This document shows, piece after piece, positions 27,740 to 37,326 of a DNA stretch of 64,000 nucleotides; position 1 is the stretch's first letter, and each line of letters begins with the position of its first letter. The notes beneath the pieces are model-generated. The model ran no database searches. It was not told the DNA's origin and worked only from the letters and a program-made list of their open reading frames with translations. Source of the DNA: Gammaproteobacteria bacterium (GTDB lineage Bacteria > Pseudomonadota > Gammaproteobacteria > JAIEPX01); the NCBI GenBank assembly GCA_019748175.1, contig JAIEPX010000002.1:152541-216540 (forward strand), read 5' to 3'. The position numbers were made by a program, and so were the translations under genes.

Positions 27740-29299
27740 ATGAATAAACAGTCAATGGAAGTAGTTATAAGTGAATCATCTCGAAAGAGATTGGTCTATT
27801 CGTACTCTGTGCGATATCTACTAGCTCGAGCAGTTCATATGGCCGCAGAATTTAATCTAGGTAAAATAATTGGCGCTAAGCCTAAAGGTTTTGATTCTAT
27901 TTACCAAGCGATTATAAGTCAAATAGCATCAGTTGACAGAGATTACTTATTAAGGTTGCTTAAATTTTTGGCCCGCCACAATGTTATTGATATAAATAAT
28001 AGAGAAGAATTCAGTGCATCATTAATAACGCCATTTTTAAATGATGAACATCCAGAACTTATCGTCAGTCAAGGAGACTGGTGTCGCTCTGCAAATTTAT
28101 TAGAGTATTTGGCTGGTCAAAATGATGAATTTGATCAGTTAGTGTCAATTAGTTTGAGTGCAAATTTAAAAGACTTACAATTGATTCTTGAATCTAGTCC
28201 TAAAGATATGGTGCTATTGTTTTCAAAATTTCATTTAATTTCTCGGGCACTACATACCATAGCTCAAATCAATCTAATTAGTTATATGAAATCCGATAGA
28301 ATATTAGATGTTGAATTGATATTGGCTTCATTAAAAATTAGTTTCAAACAATTTGACCGCCTAATGAAAATTCTTGAGTTACTCAAGCTTTCTAAAAAAT
28401 CACAAGATATTTACAAATTATCTAAGATACTCGTATCTGTTCTTGGTGATGCACCTCAAACGATACAGCCAGCTTTTTGTATGGTTGATAATGCTTGGTG
28501 GAATTCAGTGAGTGAACTTAAGCATTCTATATTAACTCGTCAATCTGCTTTTCAAAAAGCTAATAATATGAATTTTTTCCAATATCTCGATGTAAATCCT
28601 GATCAACGACGAAAATTTGATATTGGATTAGGCTGCTTTTCTAAAAATGACGATGAAATAGTTGCTGAAAAGTTCGATTTTTCAACTTATAAAAGTATTG
28701 TAGATGTGGCAGGAGGGTATGGTAGTTTACTCTGGGAGATATATTCTCGCGACACTAATTTTCACCATGAGTTGACTTTGTATGATACAGAGCAGGTGAT
28801 GAACAATATTCATAATCAGCTACGCAAGTTAGACAAAACGGTATTTATTTCATGTCCAGGGAACTTTTTCGAATCGTCAGATAACGCTCAGATACCAAGA
28901 GGTAAAGACCTTTATATCATTAAAGGTGTTTTACATGACTTTACTGATGCTCAGTGTGTTACTGTTCTAAAAAACATTAATGATGCGATGTCAGAAAATA
29001 GCCGATTACTAGTTATTGAGAGATCATTATCTTCAGGTGAAGGTATAGATTCCAATTATTTTTCGGATATGTTGATGCTGGTGCTATTAGATGGTCGTGA
29101 AAGAAGTTTAGAAGAATGGTTGGCACTCTATAAAATGTGTGGATTTTTATGCGACAATGCAGCTTCTCCTTCTGTGGTGGGGGACTTTAGTATGATGCTA
29201 TGCAGAAAATATACATTTTTTTCAAGAGCAACTTCTCAATCAGGCGAGATTCTTGAAGAGAAATCCACAGTTGATGCCGGGCTATTTAGTTCCAAATAA
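27740..29299 (+). CDS. SAM-dependent O-methyltransferase with duplicated dimerisation domain
   Basis: 519 residues from the ATG at 27740 behind GGAGAGG. The catalytic domain is of the plant/actinomycete O-methyltransferase type: SAM motif VDVAGGYGSLLWEI, the acidic ELTLYDTE strand, and KGVLHDFTDAQC with the general-base His of the HDW/HDF motif. About 340 residues precede it, instead of the usual 150 or so. They hold two winged-helix dimerisation-like segments (RYLLARAVHMAAEFNLG and SRALHTIAQINLISYM), so the N-terminal part looks duplicated. It is probably a tailoring enzyme of the cluster acting on a hydroxyl or phenol. The last 18 bases overlap the convergent upp gene. Confidence 0.8.
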   Translation: MNKQSMEVVISESSRKRLVYSYSVRYLLARAVHMAAEFNLGKIIGAKPKGFDSIYQAIISQIASVDRDYLLRLLKFLARHNVIDINNREEFSASLITPFLNDEHPELIVSQGDWCRSANLLEYLAGQNDEFDQLVSISLSANLKDLQLILESSPKDMVLLFSKFHLISRALHTIAQINLISYMKSDRILDVELILASLKISFKQFDRLMKILELLKLSKKSQDIYKLSKILVSVLGDAPQTIQPAFCMVDNAWWNSVSELKHSILTRQSAFQKANNMNFFQYLDVNPDQRRKFDIGLGCFSKNDDEIVAEKFDFSTYKSIVDVAGGYGSLLWEIYSRDTNFHHELTLYDTEQVMNNIHNQLRKLDKTVFISCPGNFFESSDNAQIPRGKDLYIIKGVLHDFTDAQCVTVLKNINDAMSENSRLLVIERSLSSGEGIDSNYFSDMLMLVLLDGRERSLEEWLALYKMCGFLCDNAASPSVVGDFSMMLCRKYTFFSRATSQSGEILEEKSTVDAGLFSSK

Positions 29300-29926
29300 T
29301 CGATCGCCAGCATCACCTAATCCAGGTACCATGTACGCATCATCATTCAAATATTCATCTAATGCAGCCACATAAATCGGAATGTCACTAAACATTTTAT
29401 TAAATACCGTTATGCCTTCGGGTACCGCAATAAGTGCTAAAAAGCGTATATTTTTGCGATCTATTCCTTGCTCTAATAATATTTCAAGGGCTCGTACAGC
29501 AGAGTAGCCAGTTGCTAACATAGGATCGAGGACTATAAACATTTGATTTTTATTTGAGGGAAGTTTTACAAAATATTCAATTGGGAGATGAGATATTGGG
29601 TCACGATAAAGTCCAATGTGGCCTTCATTTGCTGTAGGCATAAGTTCTCTGAGTGCATCAGCCATTCCGAGGCCAGCTCTTAAAATGGGTATAATTGAAA
29701 CATCATGATCATCGAAGATAAGACCCGTTGTCTCAATGATAGGAGTTTTGATGGTGACGGCTTTAGTAGGGAAATCCTTTGTTAATTCGTAACCCATGAG
29801 AAAAGTGATTTCTCGGAGTAATTGGCGAAATTGCCCGGACTTGGTTTCTTCCATCCTCATCAGAGTTAACTTATGTTGGATGAGTGGATGATTAATAATG
29901 TGTAGATTAGGAAAGGTTCGGTTCAT
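29282..29926 (-). CDS. upp: uracil phosphoribosyltransferase
   Basis: 214 residues, the usual Upp length. It converts uracil and PRPP to UMP in pyrimidine salvage, in the cytosol. Visible marks: RAGLGMADAL, FVLDPMLATGYSA (the PRPP-binding loop), and the C-terminal PGLGDAGDRLFGT uracil-binding segment. The start has GGAG eight bases upstream. The EamA-type transporter gene ends 13 bases before it on the same strand. The stop end overlaps the cluster methyltransferase by 18 bases tail to tail, so this marks the right edge of the accessory cluster. Confidence 0.95.
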   Translation of the reverse strand: MNRTFPNLHIINHPLIQHKLTLMRMEETKSGQFRQLLREITFLMGYELTKDFPTKAVTIKTPIIETTGLIFDDHDVSIIPILRAGLGMADALRELMPTANEGHIGLYRDPISHLPIEYFVKLPSNKNQMFIVLDPMLATGYSAVRALEILLEQGIDRKNIRFLALIAVPEGITVFNKMFSDIPIYVAALDEYLNDDAYMVPGLGDAGDRLFGTK

Positions 29927-29939
29927 GATTACTCCATTC

Positions 29940-30836
29940 TTATGCTATTTGAAATTGTACGAAAATTGCGCTAGCCATGATTAGAAAACCGCCAATGAAT
30001 TGCAGTGTGGTGACAGATTCATGAAGCAGGATGATTCCAACAATAACTGTAACGAGTGGCTCTAATACTGAAATTATAGAGGCTCTTGTGGCGCTCATAT
30101 GTTGTAATCCGTTCATCATTAATTGAATAGGTAAGGCAGTTACTAATATACCGAGCGTGAGCAGGGAGATCCATGATCTACCACTTTGAGGAAGAATGAA
30201 ATTACTCGATGTCAGCGATAAAATTAAAAATAAGCTTGCGCTTCCAAAACACACAATCATCGTGAGTAAGTTCGAATTAATATCAGCGGTGGCGAATTTT
30301 TTGCTGCCAATAATGTAGAGTGCATAACTTAGAGCAGCTAGAACTCCCATGAATAATCCATTGAGACTCAGTGTGTGCCCGGAAAAATCGTGTAATAAGA
30401 TTAATCCCACAAACATAAGTAAGAGAGTGAAAAAAGTTAGAAGACTCATTTTATGTCTGTGTACAATCCAAGAATATAACGCAATTGCAATGGGATAAGA
30501 AAAGAATATGACCATGGCAAGTCCAGTACCTATAGATTGGCTGGAAACAAAATAAAATCCGCTTGATCCAGAGTAGCCTGCTGCACTGAGTAAAAACATG
30601 ATAATGATAATTTTAGGATTAAACGAAATATTTTCACTTCGGATAATATCTTTTATGACGAAAATCATCATCCAAACGCCCGCAATCAAAAATCGCCAAA
30701 AAAGCATACATGAGATAGACATATTATCGTTGATGATGTAAGTGCCGAGATACCCCATAAATCCGTATAAGGCTGCTGAAAGTGCGATCATTAACCACGC
30801 ATGTGTCATTGTTGTTGAATTGAGTTGTTGAGCCAT
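29940..30836 (-). CDS. EamA/DMT-family transporter
   Basis: 298 residues with about ten membrane helices and the two-fold EamA repeat: a first half with GYSGSSGFYFVSSQSIGTG and a second with HMSATRASIISVLEPLV. Drug/metabolite transporters of this family export amino acids or other small metabolites across the inner membrane. It lies directly upstream of upp (13-base gap), so the two are probably co-transcribed; the substrate is not predictable. Confidence 0.85.
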   Translation of the reverse strand: MAQQLNSTTMTHAWLMIALSAALYGFMGYLGTYIINDNMSISCMLFWRFLIAGVWMMIFVIKDIIRSENISFNPKIIIIMFLLSAAGYSGSSGFYFVSSQSIGTGLAMVIFFSYPIAIALYSWIVHRHKMSLLTFFTLLLMFVGLILLHDFSGHTLSLNGLFMGVLAALSYALYIIGSKKFATADINSNLLTMIVCFGSASLFLILSLTSSNFILPQSGRSWISLLTLGILVTALPIQLMMNGLQHMSATRASIISVLEPLVTVIVGIILLHESVTTLQFIGGFLIMASAIFVQFQIA

Positions 30837-30980
30837 AATCGCTACCTAAAGAGTGTAAATTTGTCATTATTGGTCATTATACACCATCAGAAGGCTTTTT
30901 AACATAGATATTAGTAATTTACAGGGGTTCCCGGCTAAGGAAAATCACTTGCAATCAAAGGGTTAAAAGATTTGAGTGGC

Positions 30981-32852
30981 CTATATTGGTACTTGTCGCC
31001 CAATTTCGACGACTTGATCGCTAGGTAAGCAGAAATAATCTCTCAGATGAGCTTGGTTTCGTTCAAGTATATCGTATACTTCTTCTTGCCAAGGTGGTAA
31101 CCCTTTTCCATCAGTTCGATTCATAATCGAGTTACGTCCAATATAATATGTCACATCATCAGTATTAATTTTATATCCTAATACCTCGCAATCTTTTAAT
31201 ATTGCAGGAATATCCGGTCTTTCCATGAATCCATATCGCACTTCAGCGCGCCAACATTTTTTTGAAATTTCATTGACTGAAATTCGGTCGGAAGATTGTA
31301 CCCACGGTATTTGCAATATTTCGGTATGTAAAATAAAAATTTCTTTATGGAGTGAGCGATTTTGCCTAAGATGCCACACCATCACAGGTGGTGTATCCTT
31401 TTTGGATCGGGTTAAAAAGACTGCCATACCCGGAACTCGAGGGATATGCTTGTCCTCAAGCGATGATAGAAAATCATTTAATGGTATAAGTTTTTGATGT
31501 AATTGCGCTGTAACAGCGCGAGCACCTCGGTGCCAAATCCACATAATTAAGTAAACAAAGACTGCAATCATTAAGGGGATATAACCACCCTCTTTGATTT
31601 TTGCAAGATTGGCAATAGTGAATGCACTATCAATCATGAAGAAAATAGATGCGATACCGCCCGCAATAAAAATATTCCATTTCCAAATATAGCGCATTGC
31701 GATGAAAAGAAGGGTGGTGGTCATCAGCATCGTCATAGAAACGGCTATACCATATGCAGAGGCTAAATTTGTTGATTTACCAAATCCAATCGTTAATCCT
31801 ATTGTTAAGAACATCAGTAAATAATTAATTACACCAATATAAATTTGTCCGTAACCCATTGATGAAGTATGTTTAATCCACATGCGTGGTAACCAACCTA
31901 GTAATATAGCCTGGCGAGTCATTGAAAAAGCCCCAGTGATAACGGCTTGGCTTGCAATGATAGTTGCGATAGTGGCAAGAATTACCATGGGAATTAATAA
32001 CGACTCTGGACAAAGGCTATAAAATATATTGCTTTCAGATGAAGTACCATCAAGCACTGTTCCTGCTTGCCCCGCATAGTTCAAAAGTAAACTCGGAAAT
32101 ACGATTGAAAACCAAGCATATTTAATGGGTGTTCTACCAAAATGTCCCATGTCTGCATATAAAGCTTCTGCGCCCGTGACGCAGAGAAAAACACCACCGA
32201 GTAAAAAAAATCCAGAAAGTCCATTGCTCAGAAGAAAACTGAATGCATAATATGGATTCAGTGCTGCAATTACGCTCGGGTGTTGTAATATTCCACGAAT
32301 TCCAAGCACAGCAATGATGACAAACCAAATTAACATAACAGGTCCAAACAGTTTACCAATTCGTGCTGTACCTTTAGACTGAATTGAAAAAAGAAGCACT
32401 AAAATTAATACCGATGCCGGAACAATATATGGTTTGAAACTTGTGCTTACCTCATTCATACCTTCAAGTGCAGAAAGAACAGAAATAGCAGGAGTAATTG
32501 CGCCGTCACCATAAATTAATGCAGCACCAAATAATCCCACTGCAATAATGGCAGGACGCTGTACTTTTTTCATGCCTAATAATGACAAGAGCGCCATAAT
32601 TCCGCCTTCACCATCATTATCGAATCGCAGCGCAAATAAAACATACTTAAGGGTCGTGATTAGGAATAAGGTCCAGATGATTAGAGATAGAGTGCCCAAA
32701 ATGATACTGGAGTCTGGAAAATGAGATGTTCTGCTTAATATTGTTTGAAAGGTATAAAGAGGGCTGGTTCCGATGTCCCCAAACACAATGCCCAGTGCCG
32801 CAAAGCTTAGGAAAGGTACATTTGTACTAGACGCTTTTTCACTCGGTCGCAC
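30981..32852 (-). CDS. kup: Kup-type potassium uptake protein
   Basis: 623 residues, matching the KUP family. It is an inner-membrane proton-coupled K+ importer. Marks: LGIVFGDIGTSPLYTF at the start, GEGGIMALLSL, YGDGAITPAISVLSALEG, then about twelve membrane segments and a soluble C-terminal domain ending GRQVPI. The chosen start is GTG at 32852 with AGGGA upstream; the nearby ATG at 32860 is followed at once by a stop. It stands between glpK and the DMT transporter on the same strand with its own intergenic spaces. Confidence 0.95.
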   Translation of the reverse strand: MRPSEKASSTNVPFLSFAALGIVFGDIGTSPLYTFQTILSRTSHFPDSSIILGTLSLIIWTLFLITTLKYVLFALRFDNDGEGGIMALLSLLGMKKVQRPAIIAVGLFGAALIYGDGAITPAISVLSALEGMNEVSTSFKPYIVPASVLILVLLFSIQSKGTARIGKLFGPVMLIWFVIIAVLGIRGILQHPSVIAALNPYYAFSFLLSNGLSGFFLLGGVFLCVTGAEALYADMGHFGRTPIKYAWFSIVFPSLLLNYAGQAGTVLDGTSSESNIFYSLCPESLLIPMVILATIATIIASQAVITGAFSMTRQAILLGWLPRMWIKHTSSMGYGQIYIGVINYLLMFLTIGLTIGFGKSTNLASAYGIAVSMTMLMTTTLLFIAMRYIWKWNIFIAGGIASIFFMIDSAFTIANLAKIKEGGYIPLMIAVFVYLIMWIWHRGARAVTAQLHQKLIPLNDFLSSLEDKHIPRVPGMAVFLTRSKKDTPPVMVWHLRQNRSLHKEIFILHTEILQIPWVQSSDRISVNEISKKCWRAEVRYGFMERPDIPAILKDCEVLGYKINTDDVTYYIGRNSIMNRTDGKGLPPWQEEVYDILERNQAHLRDYFCLPSDQVVEIGRQVPI

Positions 32853-32921
32853 TGTTACATCCCTGTAAAAGATCTATCTAGAGATTATAGCCTATTATAA
32901 GCTTTCGGTATTATTTAGGTG

Positions 32922-34412
32922 TTAATCAGTAGAAATTCTATTTACTGCTTTTAGCCAACCTTCATACAATGTGTCTCGCTGATTTTGAGACAGTGTAGGT
33001 TCAAAACGACGGTCTAGAGTCCAAATATCGGTGAGCGAAGAAAGATCTTTGAATACTCCGGTTGATAATCCTGCAAGATAAGCAACGCCCATGGCAGTTG
33101 TTTCAGTGTATTTTGGCCTTTCGACAGTTAAGCCAGTAAGGTCGGCTAAGCGTTGACAAAACCAGTTATTATTTACCATGCCTCCATCGACTTTTATTCT
33201 TTGTGGATGTCCTAAGTTTGCATCGTGCATGTCTCGCGCTATAGCGTTGAGTAAATCACGCGTTTGAAAGCAAACAGCATCGAGTGCCGCTTTGGCGATT
33301 TCAGCCGTGCCTGTATCGCGAGTGAGTCCTAAAATAGCGCCACGCGCATTTGGATCCCAATAGGGCGCACCTAATCCTGTAAAGGCAGGAACAAAATACA
33401 GGCCTTCAATGGGTTTTGCTGTGGTTGCTAAAGATTCAATTTCAGCGGCCGTTGAAATGAGTCCCAAAGCATCGCGTACCCATTGAACGACTGCGCCTGC
33501 AATAAAAATACTACCTTCAATCGCATAGGTTGTCTGATTGTTAATACGATATGCACAGGTTGATAATAATTTATTTTTAGAAGTTGAAATTGAAGAGCCT
33601 GTGTTCACTAACATAAAACAACCAGTGCCATAAGTAGATTTGACATCTCCAGCTTCGAAACATGTTTGTCCGAACAAAGCAGCTTGCTGATCACCTGCAA
33701 CGCTGCGGATAGGGATAGGTACTCCGAAATAATTCGGAAGTGATTCTCCAAAATTATCGGCGCTTTCAAGTATTTCAGGGAGGCATTGTGCAGGAATGTT
33801 AAATAATTTTAGGAGTGATTCACTCCATTTTAGAGAATGTAAATTCATTAACATTGTTCGTGAAGCGTTCGTAACATCTGTTGCGTGAATTTTTCCACCC
33901 GTTAATTTGAAAATTAGATAGGAATCTATAGTGCCTAATGCAAGTTCTCCTTTTTCTGCACGTGTACGTGATCCTGGAATATGATCGAACAACCATTCTG
34001 CTTTTGTCGCAGAAAAATACGGATCCAATAATAATCCTGACTCGTTAGAAATTATTTTTTCGTAACCGGCATCTTTGAGTTCGCGGCATCGATCGGCAGT
34101 GCGACGATCTTGCCAAACGATGGCGTTATGTAATGGAGCGCCTGTAGAACGATCCCAAAGAACAGTGGTTTCACGTTGATTGGTAATTCCAATAGCTACG
34201 ATTTGGTTTGCTGGAATGCGTTTCGTCATTGCTTGACAACATTTTAATGTGGCTTCCCAAATTTCGTTGGGATCGTGTTCGACCCATCCATTAGCGGGGT
34301 AAATTTGTTTTAATTCTATTTCATGTTTATCAATTGGAATTCCATTAGCATCAAAGAGTATGGCTCGCGTTGATGTGGTGCCCTGATCAATTGATAAGAT
34401 ATATTTGTCCAA
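32922..34412 (-). CDS. glpK: glycerol kinase
   Basis: 496 residues, full length for GlpK. It phosphorylates glycerol to glycerol 3-phosphate with ATP. Marks: SIDQGTTSTRAILFD, NQRETTVLWDR, SGLLLDPYFSATK, GDQQAALFGQ, the GTGCFMLVNTG loop and FVPAFTGLGAPYWD. The start codon is TTG at 34412 with AAGGAAC in front. No glpF or glpD is adjacent in the window. The presence of the enzyme fits use of host-derived glycerol (inference). Confidence 0.96.
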   Translation of the reverse strand: MDKYILSIDQGTTSTRAILFDANGIPIDKHEIELKQIYPANGWVEHDPNEIWEATLKCCQAMTKRIPANQIVAIGITNQRETTVLWDRSTGAPLHNAIVWQDRRTADRCRELKDAGYEKIISNESGLLLDPYFSATKAEWLFDHIPGSRTRAEKGELALGTIDSYLIFKLTGGKIHATDVTNASRTMLMNLHSLKWSESLLKLFNIPAQCLPEILESADNFGESLPNYFGVPIPIRSVAGDQQAALFGQTCFEAGDVKSTYGTGCFMLVNTGSSISTSKNKLLSTCAYRINNQTTYAIEGSIFIAGAVVQWVRDALGLISTAAEIESLATTAKPIEGLYFVPAFTGLGAPYWDPNARGAILGLTRDTGTAEIAKAALDAVCFQTRDLLNAIARDMHDANLGHPQRIKVDGGMVNNNWFCQRLADLTGLTVERPKYTETTAMGVAYLAGLSTGVFKDLSSLTDIWTLDRRFEPTLSQNQRDTLYEGWLKAVNRISTD

Positions 34413-34475
34413 CTCGTAGTTCCTTAATTGATATCCCTGAGATCATGGAAAAATATGGAGTGGGTAGTTTCTAAA

Positions 34476-34850
34476 CTATCTCAATATTCCATCGCGTTGG
34501 GTTACATTGCAAAACGGAACATTGGTAATCCCACATTGCAGTTTGAATTTTTCATTTTCACTTACAAAGACAGCTTCTTTGCGTCCATTGAGCAATTGTT
34601 TTGCAAGATCACCGGAAAATCCAGAACGAGCAGTTGTTATCTCGCAAGAATGTTTTCCACATTGAATGCTGAGCTCGGGAGTAGAGATAGAAGTATCGCC
34701 AAAGTTTTTTTTAAATCCTTCTGCATCAGTGCCATTAATTGTTGTAATTTTTTTAATGCTCACAATAGTGTGAGTATCGGCTAGACTTGAAAAACTGAAA
34801 ATGCTCAATGAAATGAGTGCTAGTAGTTGAAGTGATTTTGTCAATTGCAT
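34476..34850 (-). CDS. small secreted or periplasmic protein
   Basis: 124 residues with a clear Sec signal peptide (basic MQLTKS, hydrophobic LQLLALISLSIFSFSS, cleavage near LADT). The mature part has about four cysteines (IQCGKHSCE, LQCG, PFCN), suggesting two disulfides. No family was recognised. AAGGAG lies eight bases before the ATG. It ends 63 bases before the glpK start on the same strand. A Fur-like inverted repeat lies upstream. Confidence 0.75.
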   Translation of the reverse strand: MQLTKSLQLLALISLSIFSFSSLADTHTIVSIKKITTINGTDAEGFKKNFGDTSISTPELSIQCGKHSCEITTARSGFSGDLAKQLLNGRKEAVFVSENEKFKLQCGITNVPFCNVTQRDGILR

Positions 34851-34928
34851 AAGAGCTCCTTAGTGTGAATACAGTTTTAATTGTACTTTTTGGAAATTAT
34901 CTAGACAAGTGATCATATTAACCTATAA

Positions 34929-34953
34929 GATGAGAATGATTATTATCTCATTC
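34929..34953. promoter_or_regulatory. Fur-like inverted repeat
   Basis: GATGAGAATGATTATTATC followed by TCATTC resembles a Fur box, with about 12 of 19 positions matching the classical consensus when aligned by hand. It lies between two divergent genes: the secreted protein (78 bases from its start) and the YchJ-like gene. Confidence 0.4.
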
Positions 34954-34958
34954 TAGTT

Positions 34959-34979
34959 TAAAGCCCGATTGGGCCTTTA
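34959..34979. other. stem-loop in the divergent intergenic region
   Basis: TAAAGCCC-gatt-GGGCCTTTA forms an 8-bp stem with one bulged C. It could terminate a short transcript, but the genes on both sides point away from it and the T-run is short. Confidence 0.3.
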
Positions 34980-35049
34980 ATGGTTCATCTGATTGCAACC
35001 AGACTAGTCGTCATAAAATGACTGCTAAATAGACACTTAGAGATTATTG

Positions 35050-35544
35050 ATGAGTATTAACGATATAAAAGAAAATGATTCTAGAGACTGTCCGTGCGGT
35101 TCCGGAAAAACATACGGAACTTGTTGTAAGTTATTTCATCAAGGTTTGAAGTTGCCGCAAACAGCTGAAGAATTAATGCGTTCCAGATATTCTGCTTATG
35201 CTTTAGATAATTTAAACTACATAAAAAATACAATGCAGGGAAAAGCGGCTCAAGGATTTTCAGATCAAGAATCAGATAAACAACAATCACATCGATTGTT
35301 AGGTCTTGAAGTAATGCGCCATTTTGCAGATAAAAAAAATTCTAGTCATGCCTTTGTAGAATTTAGAGCGCTGCATCAGTATCAGGGAAAATGTACAGTA
35401 ATCCAAGAGCTCAGTGAATTTTTTAAGATTGATGGAAAATGGTTTTATGTTGATGGTAAAATAGAAAAAAGCAGTCGAAACGATTCATGTCCTTGCCGCA
35501 GCGGAAAAAAGTTTAAAAAATGTCATGGTATCAATGAGGGTTAA
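35050..35544 (+). CDS. YchJ-like SEC-C motif protein
   Basis: 164 residues with SEC-C zinc-binding motifs at both ends (CPCGSGKTYGTCC near the start, CPCRSGKKFKKCHG at the end) around the conserved RSRYSAYA segment and an NTF2-like middle, the plan of the YchJ/UPF0225 family. Its biochemical role is not known; the zinc motifs match those of SecA tails. The ATG at 35050 is preferred over the TTG three bases earlier. Confidence 0.88.
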   Translation: MSINDIKENDSRDCPCGSGKTYGTCCKLFHQGLKLPQTAEELMRSRYSAYALDNLNYIKNTMQGKAAQGFSDQESDKQQSHRLLGLEVMRHFADKKNSSHAFVEFRALHQYQGKCTVIQELSEFFKIDGKWFYVDGKIEKSSRNDSCPCRSGKKFKKCHGINEG

Positions 35545-35641
35545 TGTTCGATAACAACGTCGATTTGTCTATTTGTCAAGATTTGACCCCTTCCCTCCCT
35601 TCCCTCTCCCTTCCTTTGGCCGCGAAATTATTACTATTTAG

Positions 35642-35730
35642 GGCCAATAACACTATAAATACATCGTTATTGGCCATAAATTAACTATACATTCGGGCCA
35701 ATTATGGCTATAATTGTCTATTATTGGCCC
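35642..35730. repeat. two inverted-repeat pairs before the ATPase gene
   Basis: GGCCAATAAC (35642-35651) pairs perfectly with GTTATTGGCC (35666-35675). GGGCCAATTAT (35695-35705) pairs with ATTATTGGCCC (35720-35730) with one mismatch. Four copies of the same half-site lie within 90 bases, ending 22 bases before the ATPase ATG: a likely operator for self-regulation. A pyrimidine tract (35587-35617) lies just upstream. Confidence 0.6.
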
Positions 35731-35752
35731 TACAACATAGTGAGACTAAGAT

Positions 35753-37225
35753 ATGAGCATTAAACTAGATCAATTATTTCCAGTAAATACGCACTTCGTT
35801 GGGCGTGATTTTGAGCGGGAGGGCTTACTTGATGCGGCTAAATCTGATGAGGCGATTATCATCGTGGTCTATGGTCGAAGACGAATTGGGAAAACAGAAC
35901 TTGTGGAGCAGACTTTTAGGGAGCGTAATTTGCTCAAACTTGAAGGTGTTGAAGGTGGCGATACTCAAGCTCAAATAAAAAGAGTGCTTTTTCAATTGTC
36001 TAAAGCATTGGATCAGCGTTTTATAGAACATCTTAATTTCACAACCTGGTATCAGGTGTTTGATTATATTTCAGAAATCGTTAAAGAAGGGGTTTGGACA
36101 CTTTATTTTGAAGAACTTCAATGGCTTGCTGAATATAAAAATGAATTCGTTTCTGATTTAAAGCTTGCTTGGGATAATCATCTGCGTAAAAACCCGAAAT
36201 TAATTGTAGTGCTTTGTGGGTCTGCACCTTCTTTTATGATTAATCAAGTAATACATTCTAAATCGCTTTACAACCGTTCGATGTATGAGATTCATCTTAA
36301 TGAATTTAAATTAAATGAAATTAGACAATATTTGGCAAATAGATCTGAGCGAGAAATCATGGATGCCTATTTAAGCGTAGGTGGAGTGCCTGAATATCTG
36401 AAAAGAATCAATAAGGGCTCTTCTATACAGATTGGAATTTGTGAGAACAGCTTCAAGAAAAATAGTTATTTTAGTAGGGAACATGACAAAATTTTTATTA
36501 GTAGCTTTGCTGAAAATGTTCATTATAAAGCAATTGTGGAGTATTTAAGCCATAGGAAATTTTCAACTCGTGGTGAAATCGAAAAAGAACTTAACATATC
36601 GAGCGGAGGCAACTTTACTAATGTCTTGAATGACCTACAGTTATGTGGATTTATTGAAAAATACACTCCCTATAATGCCGATGAAAAAAGCAAGTTAGCA
36701 CGATTTTGTATCGCCGATAATTATCTGCGTTTTTATTATAAATTTATTCGCCCGATAATAAATGACATCAATCAGGCTAATTTTAATCACTCACCAACCC
36801 AGGCGTTAAATACAGAATCTTATATGAAATGGTTGGGTTACGCTTTTGAGCGTTTTTGTAGAAAAAACCATAAAATCATCTCCACGATCTTAGGTTTCTC
36901 AGCAGTCCGTTATGAGAGTGGCGTTTATTATAATCGAGGCACGGATAAAAAAAGTCGAGGTTACCAAATTGACTTAATATTCGATCGAGCAGATCATGTA
37001 TTTACTATTTGTGAGATAAGATATACACAAAGTGCTGTGGGTATAGATGTGATTGATGATTTCGAGAAAAAGATAAAACTACTTGATAATCCAAAATCTA
37101 AAACCATTGAAAAAGTATTGATCTCGTTAAGTGGTGCAACTGAAAGCTTGAAAAATAGGCACTATTTTGATCGGATAATTACGTTGGAAAATATTTTTGA
37201 GGTGAGTGAGAAGTTGTACAGGTAA
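35753..37225 (+). CDS. AAA-type ATPase with C-terminal DUF234/PD-(D/E)XK-like domain
   Basis: 490 residues. The N-terminal NTPase has Walker A YGRRRIGKTELV and WTLYFEELQWLAE as Walker B. A winged-helix region follows (KFSTRGEIEKELN). The C-terminal third matches the DUF234 type of archaeal/bacterial ATPases: the YAFERFCRKN helix, QIDLIFDRADHVFTICEIRYT with a D...E-x-R nuclease-like pattern. These proteins are widespread, usually encoded alone and often horizontally acquired; their function is unsettled (defence or mobile-element link suspected). It is surrounded by repeats and lies next to a restriction-modification pair. Confidence 0.8.
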   Translation: MSIKLDQLFPVNTHFVGRDFEREGLLDAAKSDEAIIIVVYGRRRIGKTELVEQTFRERNLLKLEGVEGGDTQAQIKRVLFQLSKALDQRFIEHLNFTTWYQVFDYISEIVKEGVWTLYFEELQWLAEYKNEFVSDLKLAWDNHLRKNPKLIVVLCGSAPSFMINQVIHSKSLYNRSMYEIHLNEFKLNEIRQYLANRSEREIMDAYLSVGGVPEYLKRINKGSSIQIGICENSFKKNSYFSREHDKIFISSFAENVHYKAIVEYLSHRKFSTRGEIEKELNISSGGNFTNVLNDLQLCGFIEKYTPYNADEKSKLARFCIADNYLRFYYKFIRPIINDINQANFNHSPTQALNTESYMKWLGYAFERFCRKNHKIISTILGFSAVRYESGVYYNRGTDKKSRGYQIDLIFDRADHVFTICEIRYTQSAVGIDVIDDFEKKIKLLDNPKSKTIEKVLISLSGATESLKNRHYFDRIITLENIFEVSEKLYR

Positions 37226-37240
37226 GGAGGTAAGGGGTCT

Positions 37241-37323
37241 CAAAGTCGGCGTGAGAATCCGACTGTCTTTCCGGGAATTGCTCGCTCGGATCCCCCTCGC
37301 TGCGCTTTATATCCCTCCAAGAA
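37241..37323 (+). repeat. dispersed 83-bp repeat, copy a
   Basis: Starts CAAAGTCGGCGTGAGAATCC and ends near TCCAAGAA. A second copy lies in inverse orientation at 62797-62879 with only a few differences. It contains the small stem GTCGG/CCGAC. No gene was recognised in it. Confidence 0.75.
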
Positions 37324-37326
37324 TAA

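Noticed and set aside
34428..34784. Plus-strand 118-codon frame
   Set aside because: It is antisense to the secreted protein gene, which has a signal peptide and a good ribosome site.
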